From the NCBI RefSeq assembly GCF_000021745.1, contig NC_011666.1, forward strand, positions 2,118,501 through 2,182,500: a DNA stretch of 64,000 nucleotides, given 5' to 3'. Under the pieces are notes generated by a model. The model did no database searches and was not told the DNA's origin. It worked only from the letters and a program-made list of their open reading frames with translations. Below are positions 1 through 9,371 of the stretch, in pieces (position 1 is the stretch's first letter; each line of letters begins with the position of its first letter). Made by a program: the position numbers and the translations under genes. This stretch comes from Methylocella silvestris BL2 (GTDB taxonomy: Bacteria > Pseudomonadota > Alphaproteobacteria > Rhizobiales > Beijerinckiaceae).

Positions 1-2
1 AG

Positions 3-1304
3 TTCTGCTCCATGGTCGTCAATTTCGACCTACCCTGGAACCCGCAGCGCATCGAACAGCGAATCGGTCGCTGCCATCGCTATGGCCAGCGTTACGATGT
101 CGTCGTCGTAAACTTCCTGAATAAGAACAATGCCGCTGACCAGCGGGTGTATGAGCTGCTCGCCGAAAAATTCAAGCTCTTCTCCGGCGTGTTTGGCGCT
201 AGCGACGAGGTGCTCGGTGCAATTGAGTCTGGCGTGGAATTCGAAAAGCGTATCGTATCGATCTACCAGAATTGCCGCTCGACAGGAGAAATCGAAACTG
301 AATTCGAGCGGCTTCGCGCCGAGATGGACACCAACATCACCGCGACGATGGAAGATACGCGCCGCAAGCTGCTGGAGCACTTCGACGCTGAGGTTCACGA
401 CCGCCTGAAAATCAATATGACGCAGAGCAAGGAGTATCTGGATCGGTACGCCCGCATGCTCTGGGCTCTGACGAAACACGAACTTGGCAAGCAGGCCAAG
501 TTCGATGACGACTATCTCACATTCATTCTGTCCGCCTGTCCGGCTGGCATCGACGTTCCGGTTGGAAGCTACTTCCTGTCTAAGCTCGGCATCGATGGGC
601 ATCGCTACCGGCTTGGTCATCCGCTGGCACAGCACCTCATTGGGGTGGCTGGCGCACGCAAGCTGAATGGAGCAGCGCTCGTCTTCGACTACACCGCGTG
701 GCCGCAGACCACTGTCGCAATCGCGCCCCTCGTCGGCAAAGGGGGAACGCTCGTCGTGCACAAGCTTTCGATCCGCGGCGCGGACGATCAGGATCACATC
801 ATCATCGCCGCCATGACAGATGATGGAACGGCCATAGATCCCGCAGCTGCGAAGCGTCTCTTCGAGTTGCCGGTACGCAAGAGCGCCGCCAATGACCTGC
901 AGATGCCGAACGCGGTGAAGGCCACGGTAAACAGCCAGCGCCAGTCGATCCTGGACGACATGGCCGCACGCCAGTCCAAATGGTTCGACGATGAAATCGA
1001 TAAGCTCGACAATTGGGCAGAGGACAAACGTGCCGGGCTGAAGGCCGACCTCAAGGACATCGACGAAGAGATCAAAGCGCTTAAGAAAGAGGTTCGCCAG
1101 ACCGGCAATCTCCCCGACAAGCTCGCCTTGCAGCGCAAGGCGCGCACGCTCGAAGCCAAGCGGGATGAAGCGTGGCGCGCATATGATGCGGCGGCAAAGG
1201 ACATAGAGGTTCAGAAAGACGGTCTTTTGGATCAGGTGGAAGAGCGGCTTGGGCAGGCAGTGTCTGATGAAGAGCTTTTCGCCATCAAGTTTCAAGTTCA
1301 GTGA
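3..1304 (+). CDS. SNF2-type helicase, C-terminal part (gene enters from left edge)
   Basis: The gene is cut by the window edge; the reading frame is open to position 3, so the visible ATG at 12 is internal. The first 30 residues are helicase motif VI of SNF2/RapA-like ATPases (RIEQRIGRCHRYGQ), followed by a long C-terminal domain and a strongly charged coiled coil at about residues 325-420. Such helicases often sit beside type III or DISARM-like restriction genes. The methylase starts 12 bases after the stop, so the two are probably co-transcribed. Its likely role is ATP-driven translocation on DNA in a defence system. The helicase class is clear; the exact family cannot be fixed without the N-terminus. 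Confidence 0.85.
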   Translation, partial: FCSMVVNFDLPWNPQRIEQRIGRCHRYGQRYDVVVVNFLNKNNAADQRVYELLAEKFKLFSGVFGASDEVLGAIESGVEFEKRIVSIYQNCRSTGEIETEFERLRAEMDTNITATMEDTRRKLLEHFDAEVHDRLKINMTQSKEYLDRYARMLWALTKHELGKQAKFDDDYLTFILSACPAGIDVPVGSYFLSKLGIDGHRYRLGHPLAQHLIGVAGARKLNGAALVFDYTAWPQTTVAIAPLVGKGGTLVVHKLSIRGADDQDHIIIAAMTDDGTAIDPAAAKRLFELPVRKSAANDLQMPNAVKATVNSQRQSILDDMAARQSKWFDDEIDKLDNWAEDKRAGLKADLKDIDEEIKALKKEVRQTGNLPDKLALQRKARTLEAKRDEAWRAYDAAAKDIEVQKDGLLDQVEERLGQAVSDEELFAIKFQVQ

Positions 1305-1315
1305 AGGGGCTAAAA

Positions 1316-3211
1316 ATGAACAAGCCGGAACATACTCAACCGGAGAAGATCGATTTGCGATCTATGGATGTTGCGGAGGAGAAGCGGGGCGAGTTGAAGC
1401 GTAGCTTGGGACAGGCGTTTCCGGACATCTTCGCCGAAGGTTCGATAGATTTTGATCAGCTCAAACGGGCTCTTGGCGAGTGGGTGGACCCCGGCAAGGA
1501 ACGGTTCGGTCTCAACTGGCCGGGTAAGGCCGAATGCATGAAGATTATTCAACAGCCAAGCCCCGCAACATTAAGGCCAGAGCGCGAAAAGTCAGCAAAC
1601 TTCGACGAGGCAGAGAACGTCTTCGTAGAGGGGGACAATCTTGAGGTCTTGAAACTGCTTCAGAAAGCTTATTTCGGTAAAGTAAAACTCATATATATCG
1701 ACCCGCCGTACAACACGGGTAATGAGTTTATCTATCCTGATAATTTTACCGAAACGCTGGAAACGTACCTGGCCTATACAGGACAAGTTGACGACGAAAG
1801 AAAGCGCTTTTCAACAAACACAGATCAGTCTGGCCGGTACCATTCTCGCTGGATGAATATGATGTTTCCGCGGCTTTATCTTGCCCGCAACTTGCTAAGA
1901 GATGATGGCGCCATATTCATTTCGATAGATGACAATGAAGTTCATAATCTCCGTGCCTTAATGGATCAAATCTTTGGCGAAGAGAATTTCGTGGCTACGA
2001 TCATTTGGCAGAAGGTTTACGCTCCAAAAAATAGCGCGAAATTCTTCTCCGATGATCACGACTATATCCTCGTTTACGCACGCAACTCGGATCAGTGGAA
2101 ACCCGAGCTGCTTGAAAGGACACCCGAGCAAGATGCTTTATACAAAAATCCGGATAAGGATCAACGCGGCCCTTGGATGTCCGACAACCTTACTGCGCGC
2201 AATTTTTATGGAGAGGGCTCTTACGAAGTCACTGGACCTTCCGGTAAGAAATTTACTCCAGGAAAAGGGCGATACTGGCCCGTTTCTCAATCAAAGTTCA
2301 ATGATTTGAACGCAGACGGGAGAATATGGTGGGGCGTTTCTGGAGACAGCATGCCGCGTTACAAACGGTATTTGTCCGAAGTGTCTGCTGGACGCGTTCC
2401 TCAAACGCTCTGGAAGTATGAAGAGGTTGGTCATACGCAAGACGCAAAGCGAGAGTTGAACAAATATGTGCCTTACGAGGAAACCGAGAATACGTTGAAC
2501 TCTGTAAAGCCGGTTAACCTCATCAGGCGCATGATCAAAATAGCCACGAAGAGCGACGGCGACATTGTGCTGGATTTTTTTGCTGGCAGCGGCACCACAG
2601 GACAGGCGGTTATAGAGCAGTCTTTGGACGACGGCATCAGACGACGGTTCATCATGGTGCAGCTACCGGAGGAACTGCCGAAGCCAGAAGCGAATTTTAA
2701 GACGATCTCCGATTTTGCCCGTGCGAGGGTAAAAAATGTAATTGCAGCGAGTCAGTCCGATTTATTGAAAAAGGACAGTCATGGTCGCGGATTTCGATCT
2801 TTTGCGCTTGATAGTTCCAATTTCAGGTCGTGGGATGGAGGCGTGTCGACTTCAAGCGATTTAGAATCGCAGCTGCAGCTGCATGTCGACCATCTTCGCG
2901 ATGCAGGAGAACCGGAGGATGTACTTTACGAATTGCTTCTGAAATCGGGCTTCCCGCTGGCGACCAAGGTTGTAAAGATCGACCTAAATGGTGCTGAGGT
3001 ATTTTCGATTGAAGAGGGAGCGCTGCTCATTTGCCTCTCTAAGGAGATTACGCCGGAGCTGATCGACGCGCTCGCTGAAGCGAACCCGCTTCAGGTTATA
3101 TGTTTAGACGAGGGCTTCAAGGGCAATGACCAACTGAAAACGAACGCGGTACAGACCTTCAAGGCCCGCGCTCAGGCCGAGGAATCCGAAATCGTCTTTA
3201 AGACGGTTTGA
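1316..3211 (+). CDS. mod: Type III restriction-modification methylase (Mod)
   Basis: A 631-residue DNA N6-adenine methyltransferase. Catalytic motif IV, DPPYNTG, is at residues 129-135 and the SAM-binding motif FFAGSGTTG lies downstream, which is the beta-class order of type III Mod subunits. The ATG at 1316 is preferred over the upstream GTG at 1301 because AAGGGG lies about six bases before it. By family, Mod recognises the site, methylates one strand and partners with Res. The coding sequence is visibly more AT-rich than its neighbours in the centre (about 1650-2800), the variable target-recognition part, which suggests exchange of that segment. Confidence 0.93.
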   Translation: MNKPEHTQPEKIDLRSMDVAEEKRGELKRSLGQAFPDIFAEGSIDFDQLKRALGEWVDPGKERFGLNWPGKAECMKIIQQPSPATLRPEREKSANFDEAENVFVEGDNLEVLKLLQKAYFGKVKLIYIDPPYNTGNEFIYPDNFTETLETYLAYTGQVDDERKRFSTNTDQSGRYHSRWMNMMFPRLYLARNLLRDDGAIFISIDDNEVHNLRALMDQIFGEENFVATIIWQKVYAPKNSAKFFSDDHDYILVYARNSDQWKPELLERTPEQDALYKNPDKDQRGPWMSDNLTARNFYGEGSYEVTGPSGKKFTPGKGRYWPVSQSKFNDLNADGRIWWGVSGDSMPRYKRYLSEVSAGRVPQTLWKYEEVGHTQDAKRELNKYVPYEETENTLNSVKPVNLIRRMIKIATKSDGDIVLDFFAGSGTTGQAVIEQSLDDGIRRRFIMVQLPEELPKPEANFKTISDFARARVKNVIAASQSDLLKKDSHGRGFRSFALDSSNFRSWDGGVSTSSDLESQLQLHVDHLRDAGEPEDVLYELLLKSGFPLATKVVKIDLNGAEVFSIEEGALLICLSKEITPELIDALAEANPLQVICLDEGFKGNDQLKTNAVQTFKARAQAEESEIVFKTV

Positions 3212-3224
3212 GGGGGACACGGTC

Positions 3225-3842
3225 ATGATCCCCGAACGTTTCGTCACTGAATATCCCGCAAGATGCGGCCAGCTGCTCGACATGCTGGAGCGTCCGGCGC
3301 GACATGCCGACCTGCTTGGGTCGTTTGCGCTTCTTGTCGCGTCTGCCGCATTCACGATTCCCTTTGGCCGCATGGTTGAAAAGGCACATCCTCTAGGACC
3401 GCCCGAGGACGCGCTCTACAAGGCCGTCGAAGGCCTGAAGAAACTGCCGTTCGCCGATAGTCCCTTCTGGGCCGGAGGAAAGCCAGGCTTCTTCCGTTAC
3501 GCCAAAATCGTAACAGACCCGGAAGACACAGTTGGTTGGTTGAACGAGAAGGGCGAGCATCCTCTGAAATCGACCGAGGCCAAGGACGCAAACATAGTGT
3601 TGCGAACCATTCGAAATGGGCTCGCACACGGTAATGTCGTTTATCTCGACAAGGACGGGTATGAGACGGCGGGAAAGCGCGTGGTCTATCTCGCGTTTCT
3701 CAGCAAGCACGAGAGCGGCGACGGGTTCCGCGTCGCGATCTTCGATGAGGAGTCTTTCCTCGCATTCCTGAAGGGATGGATCGGGAGGCTGCAAGGCTTC
3801 CCGCTGGAGCGCAAACTTGCGTTCGCGGAGGCAGCAGAATGA
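3225..3842 (+). CDS. HEPN-domain protein (pEK499_p136-like) inside the type III RM operon
   Basis: A 205-residue protein lying between mod and res and overlapping res by the ATGA at 3839-3842. Near the middle it has RNGLAH (R130 to H135), matching the R-x4-6-H catalytic motif of HEPN ribonucleases, followed by a beta-strand-rich tail. It resembles the HEPN pEK499_p136 family, recognised from memory and pattern rather than a search. HEPN proteins commonly act as RNases in toxin and abortive-infection systems. Position inside the operon suggests an accessory effector or a backup if restriction fails; that is inference. It could also be a non-catalytic helper. Confidence 0.65.
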   Translation: MIPERFVTEYPARCGQLLDMLERPARHADLLGSFALLVASAAFTIPFGRMVEKAHPLGPPEDALYKAVEGLKKLPFADSPFWAGGKPGFFRYAKIVTDPEDTVGWLNEKGEHPLKSTEAKDANIVLRTIRNGLAHGNVVYLDKDGYETAGKRVVYLAFLSKHESGDGFRVAIFDEESFLAFLKGWIGRLQGFPLERKLAFAEAAE

Positions 3843-6787
3843 AACTTAAATTCGATCCCTCACTTCAGTACCAGCAGGATGCCGTCAGCGCCGTCGTTGG
3901 GGCGTTCGAGGGGCAGCCCTTCGTGCAGACCGGGGCAATGGCGTTTCAGTCGCTTCAGATCGGCGGTCTGTTTCAGACGGAGCTGGGGCTGGGCAATCTC
4001 CTCAACATTGGCGATGAGCAAATTCTCGCAAACGTCCGGGCCGTTCAGGAAGCTAATGAGATCGAGAAGGTAATTGCCCTCAACGGGCGTGAGTTCTCAG
4101 TCGAGATGGAGACCGGCACCGGCAAGACCTACGTCTATCTTCGGACGATTTTTGAGCTGAACAAGACCTACGGCTTCAAGAAGTTTATCATCGTGGTTCC
4201 GAGTGTCGCCATTCGTGAGGGCGTGCTTAAGAGCATCGAGGTAACGAAGGAGCACTTCCACACGCTCTACGACAACGCGCCCTTCGATCACTTTGTCTAT
4301 GACTCAAAGCGTCTAGGCAAAGTGCGCCAGTTCGCGACCAGCAATCAGATTCAGATCATGGTCATCAACATCCAGTCCTTCCAGAAGGATGTTGCCGACA
4401 AGGACCTCTCGGAGATGACCGAGGATGAGCTGAAGAAGCTCAATGTCATCAACCGTGAGAATGATCGCATGTCGGGCCGCAGGCCTATCGAGTTCATTCA
4501 GGCGGCCAGCCCCGTTGTCATCATCGACGAACCCCAGAGCGTCGATACGACCGAGAAATCACGGCGGGCGATTGGCAACCTCAATCCAATGGCGACGCTG
4601 CGTTACAGCGCGACGCATCGCAATCCCTATAACCTCCTCTACAAGCTCGACCCGATCAAGGCTTACGACCTACGGCTCGTGAAGAGGATCGAAGTCGCAT
4701 CCGTCCGGTCGGATGACAATTTCAATGATGCATACGTGAAGCTGCTCAAGACAGACAACAAGACCGGCATCAAAGCGCAAATCGAGATTCACAGGGAAGG
4801 TGCCACTGGCCCCAAAGCGGCGAAGCTTTGGGTCAAGCAGGGCGATGACTTGTACGTGAAGTCGGACGAGCGCGACGCTTATCGCGACGGCTACATCGTG
4901 CAGAACATCGATTGCACTCCGGGCTCCGAATATATCGAGTTCAATCAAGGCCGCTTCCTTGAGCTGGGTCAGGAAGTCGGCGGGCTTGGCGAAGACATTA
5001 TGAAGGCTCAGGTCTATGAGACCGTCGAGCAGCATCTAAAGAAGGAGCGCGCCCTGAAGGGCAAGGGCATCAAGGTGCTCTCGCTGTTCTTCATCGACCG
5101 CGTCGCCAACTACCGCATCTACAATGAGGACGGGACGACCAGCCTTGGCAAGATCGGTCAGTGGTTTGAGGAGGCCTATCAGCAGCTCACGGCCAAGCCC
5201 ATCTACAAGGGCCTTATCCCATTCAGCGTTGCCGATGTTCACAACGGCTACTTCTCGCAGGACAAGCAGGGCCACGCCAAGGACACACGCGGGAACACCG
5301 CCGACGATGATGACACTTACAGCCTCATCATGCGCGACAAGGAGCGGCTTCTCGATCCTAACGTTGCACTGCGCTTCATCTTCTCCCACTCCGCCCTGCG
5401 CGAGGGCTGGGACAATCCAAATGTGTTCCAGATTTGCACCCTGAACGAGACGCAATCAGCCGAGCGCAAGCGGCAGGAAATCGGGCGCGGGTTGCGTCTG
5501 CCTGTCAATGAGACCGGCGAGCGCGTTCATGACGAAACGATCAATCGTCTGACCGTCATCGCCAACGAGTCATATGAGGATTTTGCGCGCACGCTTCAGA
5601 CCGAGTTTGAAGAGGATTTTGGCATCAAGTTCGGAAGGATCGAGAAGATCGCTTTCGCAAAGCTCGTGCGACGGGCTGCGGATGGAACCGATGTCGAACT
5701 CGGGCAGGACGAGTCCGTGAAGATTTGGCACGAGCTCGTTGCGAAGGGCTACCTAAATGGCGCGGGCGATATTCTGGAGAAGTTTGACCCGAAGAACCCC
5801 CATTTCAAACTGGAAATTTCAGACGCGTTCGCTGATCTCCGGGCGGAAATCATCGACGAGGTGAACCGCAAGCTCTTCAAGAACCGTATCGTCAATGTCC
5901 GCGATGAGCGCACCCTGAAATTCCGGAAAGAGGTGCATCTCAGCGCCGACTTCCAGGCTCTCTGGGATAAGATCAAACATCGCACGCGTTACCGCGTGAC
6001 TTTTGAAACCGCTGCACTGATCGACCGGGCGCTCTCGCGCATCAAGCAGATCGAACCGATCAAGGCAGCGCGCATCGAGACCACCGTCGTTGAGGTGGAT
6101 ATTACCGATGCCGGTGTCTCCGCCGACCGACAGATTTCGTCGCGAGTGAGGGACGTGCAGCAGGTAAAGGTCTTGCCGGACATTCTCGCCTTCCTGCAGA
6201 AGGAGACTGAGCTGACCCGCCACACGCTTGCCGAAATCCTCAAGCGCTCGGGGCGGCTCGGCGAGTTCAAGATTAATCCGCAGGCTTTCATGGCAGCCGC
6301 TGCGAAGGAAATATCGCGCGCGCTGCATGACCTGATGCTCGAAGGCATCAAATACGAGAAGGTCGCAGGCCAGCATTGGGAAATGAGCCGGATCGAGCAG
6401 GATGCCGAAGACGGCATCGTCCGGTATCTCGGCAATCTCTATGAGGTTCAAAACCGCGAGAAGTCGCTCTTCGATGCAATTGTTTATGAATCCGAGGTTG
6501 AGAAGCAATTCGCACGCGACCTCGACAGCAATGAGAACGTGAAGCTATTCGTCAAGCTGCCGTCGTGGTTCAAGATCGACACGCCCATCGGCACCTATAA
6601 TCCCGACTGGGCCTTTGTGACCGAGCGCGAGGAGAAGCTTTATTTCGTTCGTGAGACGAAGAGCACGCTCGACAGCGAGGAGCGGCGCACTAAGGAAAAC
6701 CAAAAGATCGCCTGTGGTCGCAAGCATTTCGATTCGCTTGGGGTAGACTATGCCGTGGTCACTTCGCTTGCAGACGTGGCGATGTGA
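3839..6787 (+). CDS. res: Type III restriction enzyme, Res (helicase-nuclease) subunit
   Basis: A 982-residue DEAD/DEAH-type protein. Walker A is METGTGKT at about residues 90-97, the Walker B region reads VVIIDEPQS, and motif VI reads RQEIGRGLRLP. The C-terminus carries a PD-(D/E)xK-type nuclease core, YNPDWAFV followed by FVRETKST. Length and domain order are those of type III Res subunits, which translocate or switch on DNA and cleave when two Mod-bound sites meet. The start is the ATG overlapping the previous stop, with GGAGG-rich sequence upstream; a longer in-frame start at 3776 would overlap the HEPN gene. All key motifs look intact. Confidence 0.93.
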   Translation: MKLKFDPSLQYQQDAVSAVVGAFEGQPFVQTGAMAFQSLQIGGLFQTELGLGNLLNIGDEQILANVRAVQEANEIEKVIALNGREFSVEMETGTGKTYVYLRTIFELNKTYGFKKFIIVVPSVAIREGVLKSIEVTKEHFHTLYDNAPFDHFVYDSKRLGKVRQFATSNQIQIMVINIQSFQKDVADKDLSEMTEDELKKLNVINRENDRMSGRRPIEFIQAASPVVIIDEPQSVDTTEKSRRAIGNLNPMATLRYSATHRNPYNLLYKLDPIKAYDLRLVKRIEVASVRSDDNFNDAYVKLLKTDNKTGIKAQIEIHREGATGPKAAKLWVKQGDDLYVKSDERDAYRDGYIVQNIDCTPGSEYIEFNQGRFLELGQEVGGLGEDIMKAQVYETVEQHLKKERALKGKGIKVLSLFFIDRVANYRIYNEDGTTSLGKIGQWFEEAYQQLTAKPIYKGLIPFSVADVHNGYFSQDKQGHAKDTRGNTADDDDTYSLIMRDKERLLDPNVALRFIFSHSALREGWDNPNVFQICTLNETQSAERKRQEIGRGLRLPVNETGERVHDETINRLTVIANESYEDFARTLQTEFEEDFGIKFGRIEKIAFAKLVRRAADGTDVELGQDESVKIWHELVAKGYLNGAGDILEKFDPKNPHFKLEISDAFADLRAEIIDEVNRKLFKNRIVNVRDERTLKFRKEVHLSADFQALWDKIKHRTRYRVTFETAALIDRALSRIKQIEPIKAARIETTVVEVDITDAGVSADRQISSRVRDVQQVKVLPDILAFLQKETELTRHTLAEILKRSGRLGEFKINPQAFMAAAAKEISRALHDLMLEGIKYEKVAGQHWEMSRIEQDAEDGIVRYLGNLYEVQNREKSLFDAIVYESEVEKQFARDLDSNENVKLFVKLPSWFKIDTPIGTYNPDWAFVTEREEKLYFVRETKSTLDSEERRTKENQKIACGRKHFDSLGVDYAVVTSLADVAM

Positions 6788-6808
6788 GGTCTGCCAAAGG
6801 GCCGGTTC

Positions 6809-7165
6809 TCAATCCACCGCTCCACGACACCATTTGACGCGCCCGCGCCGGAACCAGAAGTGCGACCCGCAGTCCTTCTTCCGCCAGACGGAAGGATGAA
6901 GACTAGCTGTGCCATCCTCGTGTTGCGTGAGTTTCCAGCACGGGCGCTCGTCGGGCAGTAAGTTCATTTGCAGCGTTCGGCGGCAGCCGCAGGGACAAAC
7001 CATTGCCGCTTGCTCCTGGAAGCCGTCTTCCTCGACCACATAGATGGTCTTGCGCTTGAGGCTTTTGGGCAGAGATTCCTCGACAATAAGGGTTCGATAG
7101 GGAGGATAGAGCCAGCGATAAACGCGCGCTCGGGTCCGCGATAATAGACCGTGAAACCAGTTCAC
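6809..7165 (-). CDS. DUF6527-like zinc-binding protein of the ubiquitin-like operon
   Basis: A 118-residue last gene of a minus-strand operon; its ATG overlaps the stop of the E1/JAB gene by four bases. The sequence has a cysteine/histidine-rich core (CPCGC near residue 58, then a C...H...C...H array and a C-terminal C), so it probably binds zinc. The pattern fits DUF6527, a family repeatedly found at the end of bacterial ubiquitin-like operons; I recognise it by pattern only. Function is unknown; a role in target choice or in helping E1/E2 is plausible. It converges on res, with only 21 bases between stops. Confidence 0.65.
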   Translation of the reverse strand: MNWFHGLLSRTRARVYRWLYPPYRTLIVEESLPKSLKRKTIYVVEEDGFQEQAAMVCPCGCRRTLQMNLLPDERPCWKLTQHEDGTASLHPSVWRKKDCGSHFWFRRGRVKWCRGAVD

Positions 7166-8577
7166 GACACCCGCCTTTCAGCGAGTTCCATTATCCCTAG
7201 AAGCGGGGATGTGTCGCCGATGCCAACAGCGCCGCCCAGAATTTCGCAGATGCCCTCTTCAGGATCGCAGATCAGCTCCATGCTGGCGAGACTGAACGTT
7301 ACGCTCGCATAGCTTGCGTTCGGCTCTTCGCGGAAGGGATGGAGACGGGCGAGGAACTCATCCACGGCAAGCGCGGATGCAAACATGTTCACGCTGATTA
7401 CCGCAGGGCGATGCGCCGCAACTCCCTTAATGTATCCGTCATCGACCTGGCGCTCATGGGCGCGCGGATCATTACGCCTTAGGCCCGACGCGGCGACCTC
7501 GCCCATCGTGAACAGACCCCGGCTCATAAGACTGGAGCGACCAGGGCGAAGGTAGTTGACGGTGCCGCAGACTTCGCGGATGCGACCTTTCCCAGCGCCG
7601 TCCCGGACCGCATCGAGGCGCACGCCAATATCGAAATATGGGATCGAGTAATATGAGGCGAGCGCGTTGAGGAGGTAGCGACCATCGACCGTGTCCATGC
7701 AGCCGAATATCACGTCGCACTGTGCGACTTCTCGAATGACATCGGGATGCCAGAGATTCTTGCGCACGCGAACGACGCGGGTTCCAAGGCCGATCCGCTC
7801 GGCAGCATCCGCGAGCACGTCGACTTTCGTCCGACTGTCACTCGCATCTTGCATTGTGGAGTTCAGGATACGGTTGACGTTGCGATCCTCCATGTAATCA
7901 TCGTCAACAATCACGATTTCAGCAGCGCCCAGCCTGACGAGCTGTTCAACAGTCGGGCTTCCGGTGCCGGAGGCCCCGACCACGGCAAACGAAAGGCGGC
8001 GGAGCCGCTGGATTGTTCCTTCGTCAAAGGCTTGCGCATGAGATGCGACGAAGTTCGGCAAGGCAACGCTTCCCGCGTCCGCATACCAAAAAAGAAGGTC
8101 GTCGCCTGCCACAGAGATACAGTCGATTGGCGCAAAGCTGCCGTCGTCCAACATGACGCGCCCGAACATCTGGCCGTAAGGCAACATGACTGCGCTGCCG
8201 TGAAAGACATTGGCCTCGACCCATCCACGGACCATCGGCAGGAGGCGTGCGTCGCCCGCGTCGTCGGTTGTGGAGAATGCGCCATAGCCGGTCGGATGAC
8301 TGTGAACTTTGACGACCGAAAGACGCTCGGCGGCAGCCCGATCCAGCATCGGCGCGATGTAATCTGGCGGCCATGTGACGCGCGACGGCGTCCGCTCGGA
8401 GCAGTCGTCGTAAGGAATACCGTGTATCTCTCGGACGACAAGGCGATGGCAGCGATCACCATCGCGGCGTCCGCACAGTAGAATGGCAACTGCCTCTTTG
8501 CCATCCCCCGGAAACAGGAAGCTCATCAGGTGCTCGTGCTGATCACCCGAGAGCGCAAGGGTTATGCGAGCGGACAT
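7162..8577 (-). CDS. JAB deubiquitinase-like / ThiF E1-like adenylyltransferase fusion
   Basis: A 471-residue two-domain protein. Residues 1-150 are a JAB/MPN peptidase with a complete JAMM zinc site: E28, then HSHP (H92, H94), S102 and D105. Residues 185-471 are a ThiF/E1 adenylation domain, with the glycine loop VGASGTGS at 200-207, the VDDD strand end near 225 and the N-R pair at 235-236. By family, the JAB part trims or removes ubiquitin-like proteins and the E1 part adenylates their C-terminal glycine. It overlaps the E2 gene by 16 bases and the DUF6527 gene by four, so expression is tightly coupled. I see no obvious canonical E1 catalytic cysteine; C337 or a serine near 348 are candidates. 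Confidence 0.9.
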   Translation of the reverse strand: MSARITLALSGDQHEHLMSFLFPGDGKEAVAILLCGRRDGDRCHRLVVREIHGIPYDDCSERTPSRVTWPPDYIAPMLDRAAAERLSVVKVHSHPTGYGAFSTTDDAGDARLLPMVRGWVEANVFHGSAVMLPYGQMFGRVMLDDGSFAPIDCISVAGDDLLFWYADAGSVALPNFVASHAQAFDEGTIQRLRRLSFAVVGASGTGSPTVEQLVRLGAAEIVIVDDDYMEDRNVNRILNSTMQDASDSRTKVDVLADAAERIGLGTRVVRVRKNLWHPDVIREVAQCDVIFGCMDTVDGRYLLNALASYYSIPYFDIGVRLDAVRDGAGKGRIREVCGTVNYLRPGRSSLMSRGLFTMGEVAASGLRRNDPRAHERQVDDGYIKGVAAHRPAVISVNMFASALAVDEFLARLHPFREEPNASYASVTFSLASMELICDPEEGICEILGGAVGIGDTSPLLGIMELAERRVS

Positions 8578-8975
8578 TTTTCAAACTCCCGCTCGAGCCA
8601 GTCTTCGATCAAGATGACGTGCGTACCGAGATGGTCGCGCCCGATCTTCCAGGGATTTTCGCCCGTGCGGTGGCGAGACCAGCGCTGGTAGGTCTTGCCG
8701 TCGAGCGCTTGCTGCGCTTCCGTCGCGCCAATCGGTTTGCCGTCGATCCGCGCGAGAGCCGGGAAGAAATACACCATGTTGAGTTCGGTGTTCGGATAGC
8801 CGGTCTCGATCCGGATCGCCGCGGTGACGCGCGTGTGGTTGTAACCGTGCGGCGTCGGAAGATCGTGGATCAGCACCCATTGGGAGCCATCCACGATCGT
8901 TTCCCACGACAGTCCGTACTCGTCCAGGAATTCGTGGTCGACAGGGAGCAAGTCGAACTGGCGACGGAGGGTCAT
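8562..8975 (-). CDS. E2-like (prokaryotic E2 family E) protein
   Basis: A 137-residue protein between the Ubl and E1/JAB genes. The central pattern YFFPALARIDG, WSRHR and a D-x-L-x-TH segment matches the prokaryotic E2 family E fold as I know it. The only cysteine is C134, four residues from the C-terminus, so the protein has no cysteine at the usual E2 catalytic position. Either C134 serves on a flexible tail, or the system uses a non-cysteine carrier or conjugates by another route. It starts three bases after the Ubl stop. The family call is moderately sure; the lack of an internal cysteine is seen directly. Confidence 0.75.
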   Translation of the reverse strand: MTLRRQFDLLPVDHEFLDEYGLSWETIVDGSQWVLIHDLPTPHGYNHTRVTAAIRIETGYPNTELNMVYFFPALARIDGKPIGATEAQQALDGKTYQRWSRHRTGENPWKIGRDHLGTHVILIEDWLEREFEKCPLA

Positions 8976-8978
8976 GAC

Positions 8979-9320
8979 TCAGCCCTCCGTCTGGTCGCGC
9001 GGCAGCGCCTTGAACTTCTCGACGCCCGGGTGACGCAGGTCGACCTTTTCGTCTAGACCGACCTTGCGAGGCTTCCCGCCGGCGAGCTTGACACGCAAGG
9101 TGTACTGCTCGGCAGGGATCAGGCCGGCGAGCGTCAGAATTGCGCGACCGGTGGGCTTGGGATCGTGGACAACGAACGCGTCGCCGTTCACGCGGATGCG
9201 GTAGCCCTTCGCCAAAGGCGGACGCTTTCCGAGCTTCGCGTATTCTTCGAGATCGGCAATTTCGTCGAGAACTTCCTCAACGCCGGAGTCCTCCTCCTTC
9301 ATATCAGTATGATCAGTCAT
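8979..9320 (-). CDS. Ubiquitin-like modifier (multiubiquitin-family, single beta-grasp)
   Basis: A 113-residue first gene of the operon. An acidic N-terminal tail (residues 1-30) is followed by one predicted beta-grasp domain of the multiubiquitin type (YRIRVNGDAFVV, then a YTLRVK strand). The chain ends in a single glycine, as expected for a modifier already in mature form. The ATG at 9320 is preceded by AAGGAGGG seven bases upstream; longer in-frame starts would run through the promoter. It would be the substrate adenylated by the E1 and trimmed or removed by the JAB domain. Only one Ubl unit is present, not a tandem chain. Confidence 0.8.
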   Translation of the reverse strand: MTDHTDMKEEDSGVEEVLDEIADLEEYAKLGKRPPLAKGYRIRVNGDAFVVHDPKPTGRAILTLAGLIPAEQYTLRVKLAGGKPRKVGLDEKVDLRHPGVEKFKALPRDQTEG

Positions 9321-9371
9321 CGATTTTCCCTCCTTGGGAAGCGGGCTGGCCACTGCGGCTGCCTCCACACC

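Noticed and set aside
30-1295. Long minus-strand frame opposite the helicase gene
   Set aside because: Antisense shadow; no ribosome site and the plus-strand frame has clear helicase motifs.
3-3211. DISARM system (SNF2 helicase plus methylase)
   Set aside because: No drmA, drmB or drmC follow; mod is type III and a res subunit is present.
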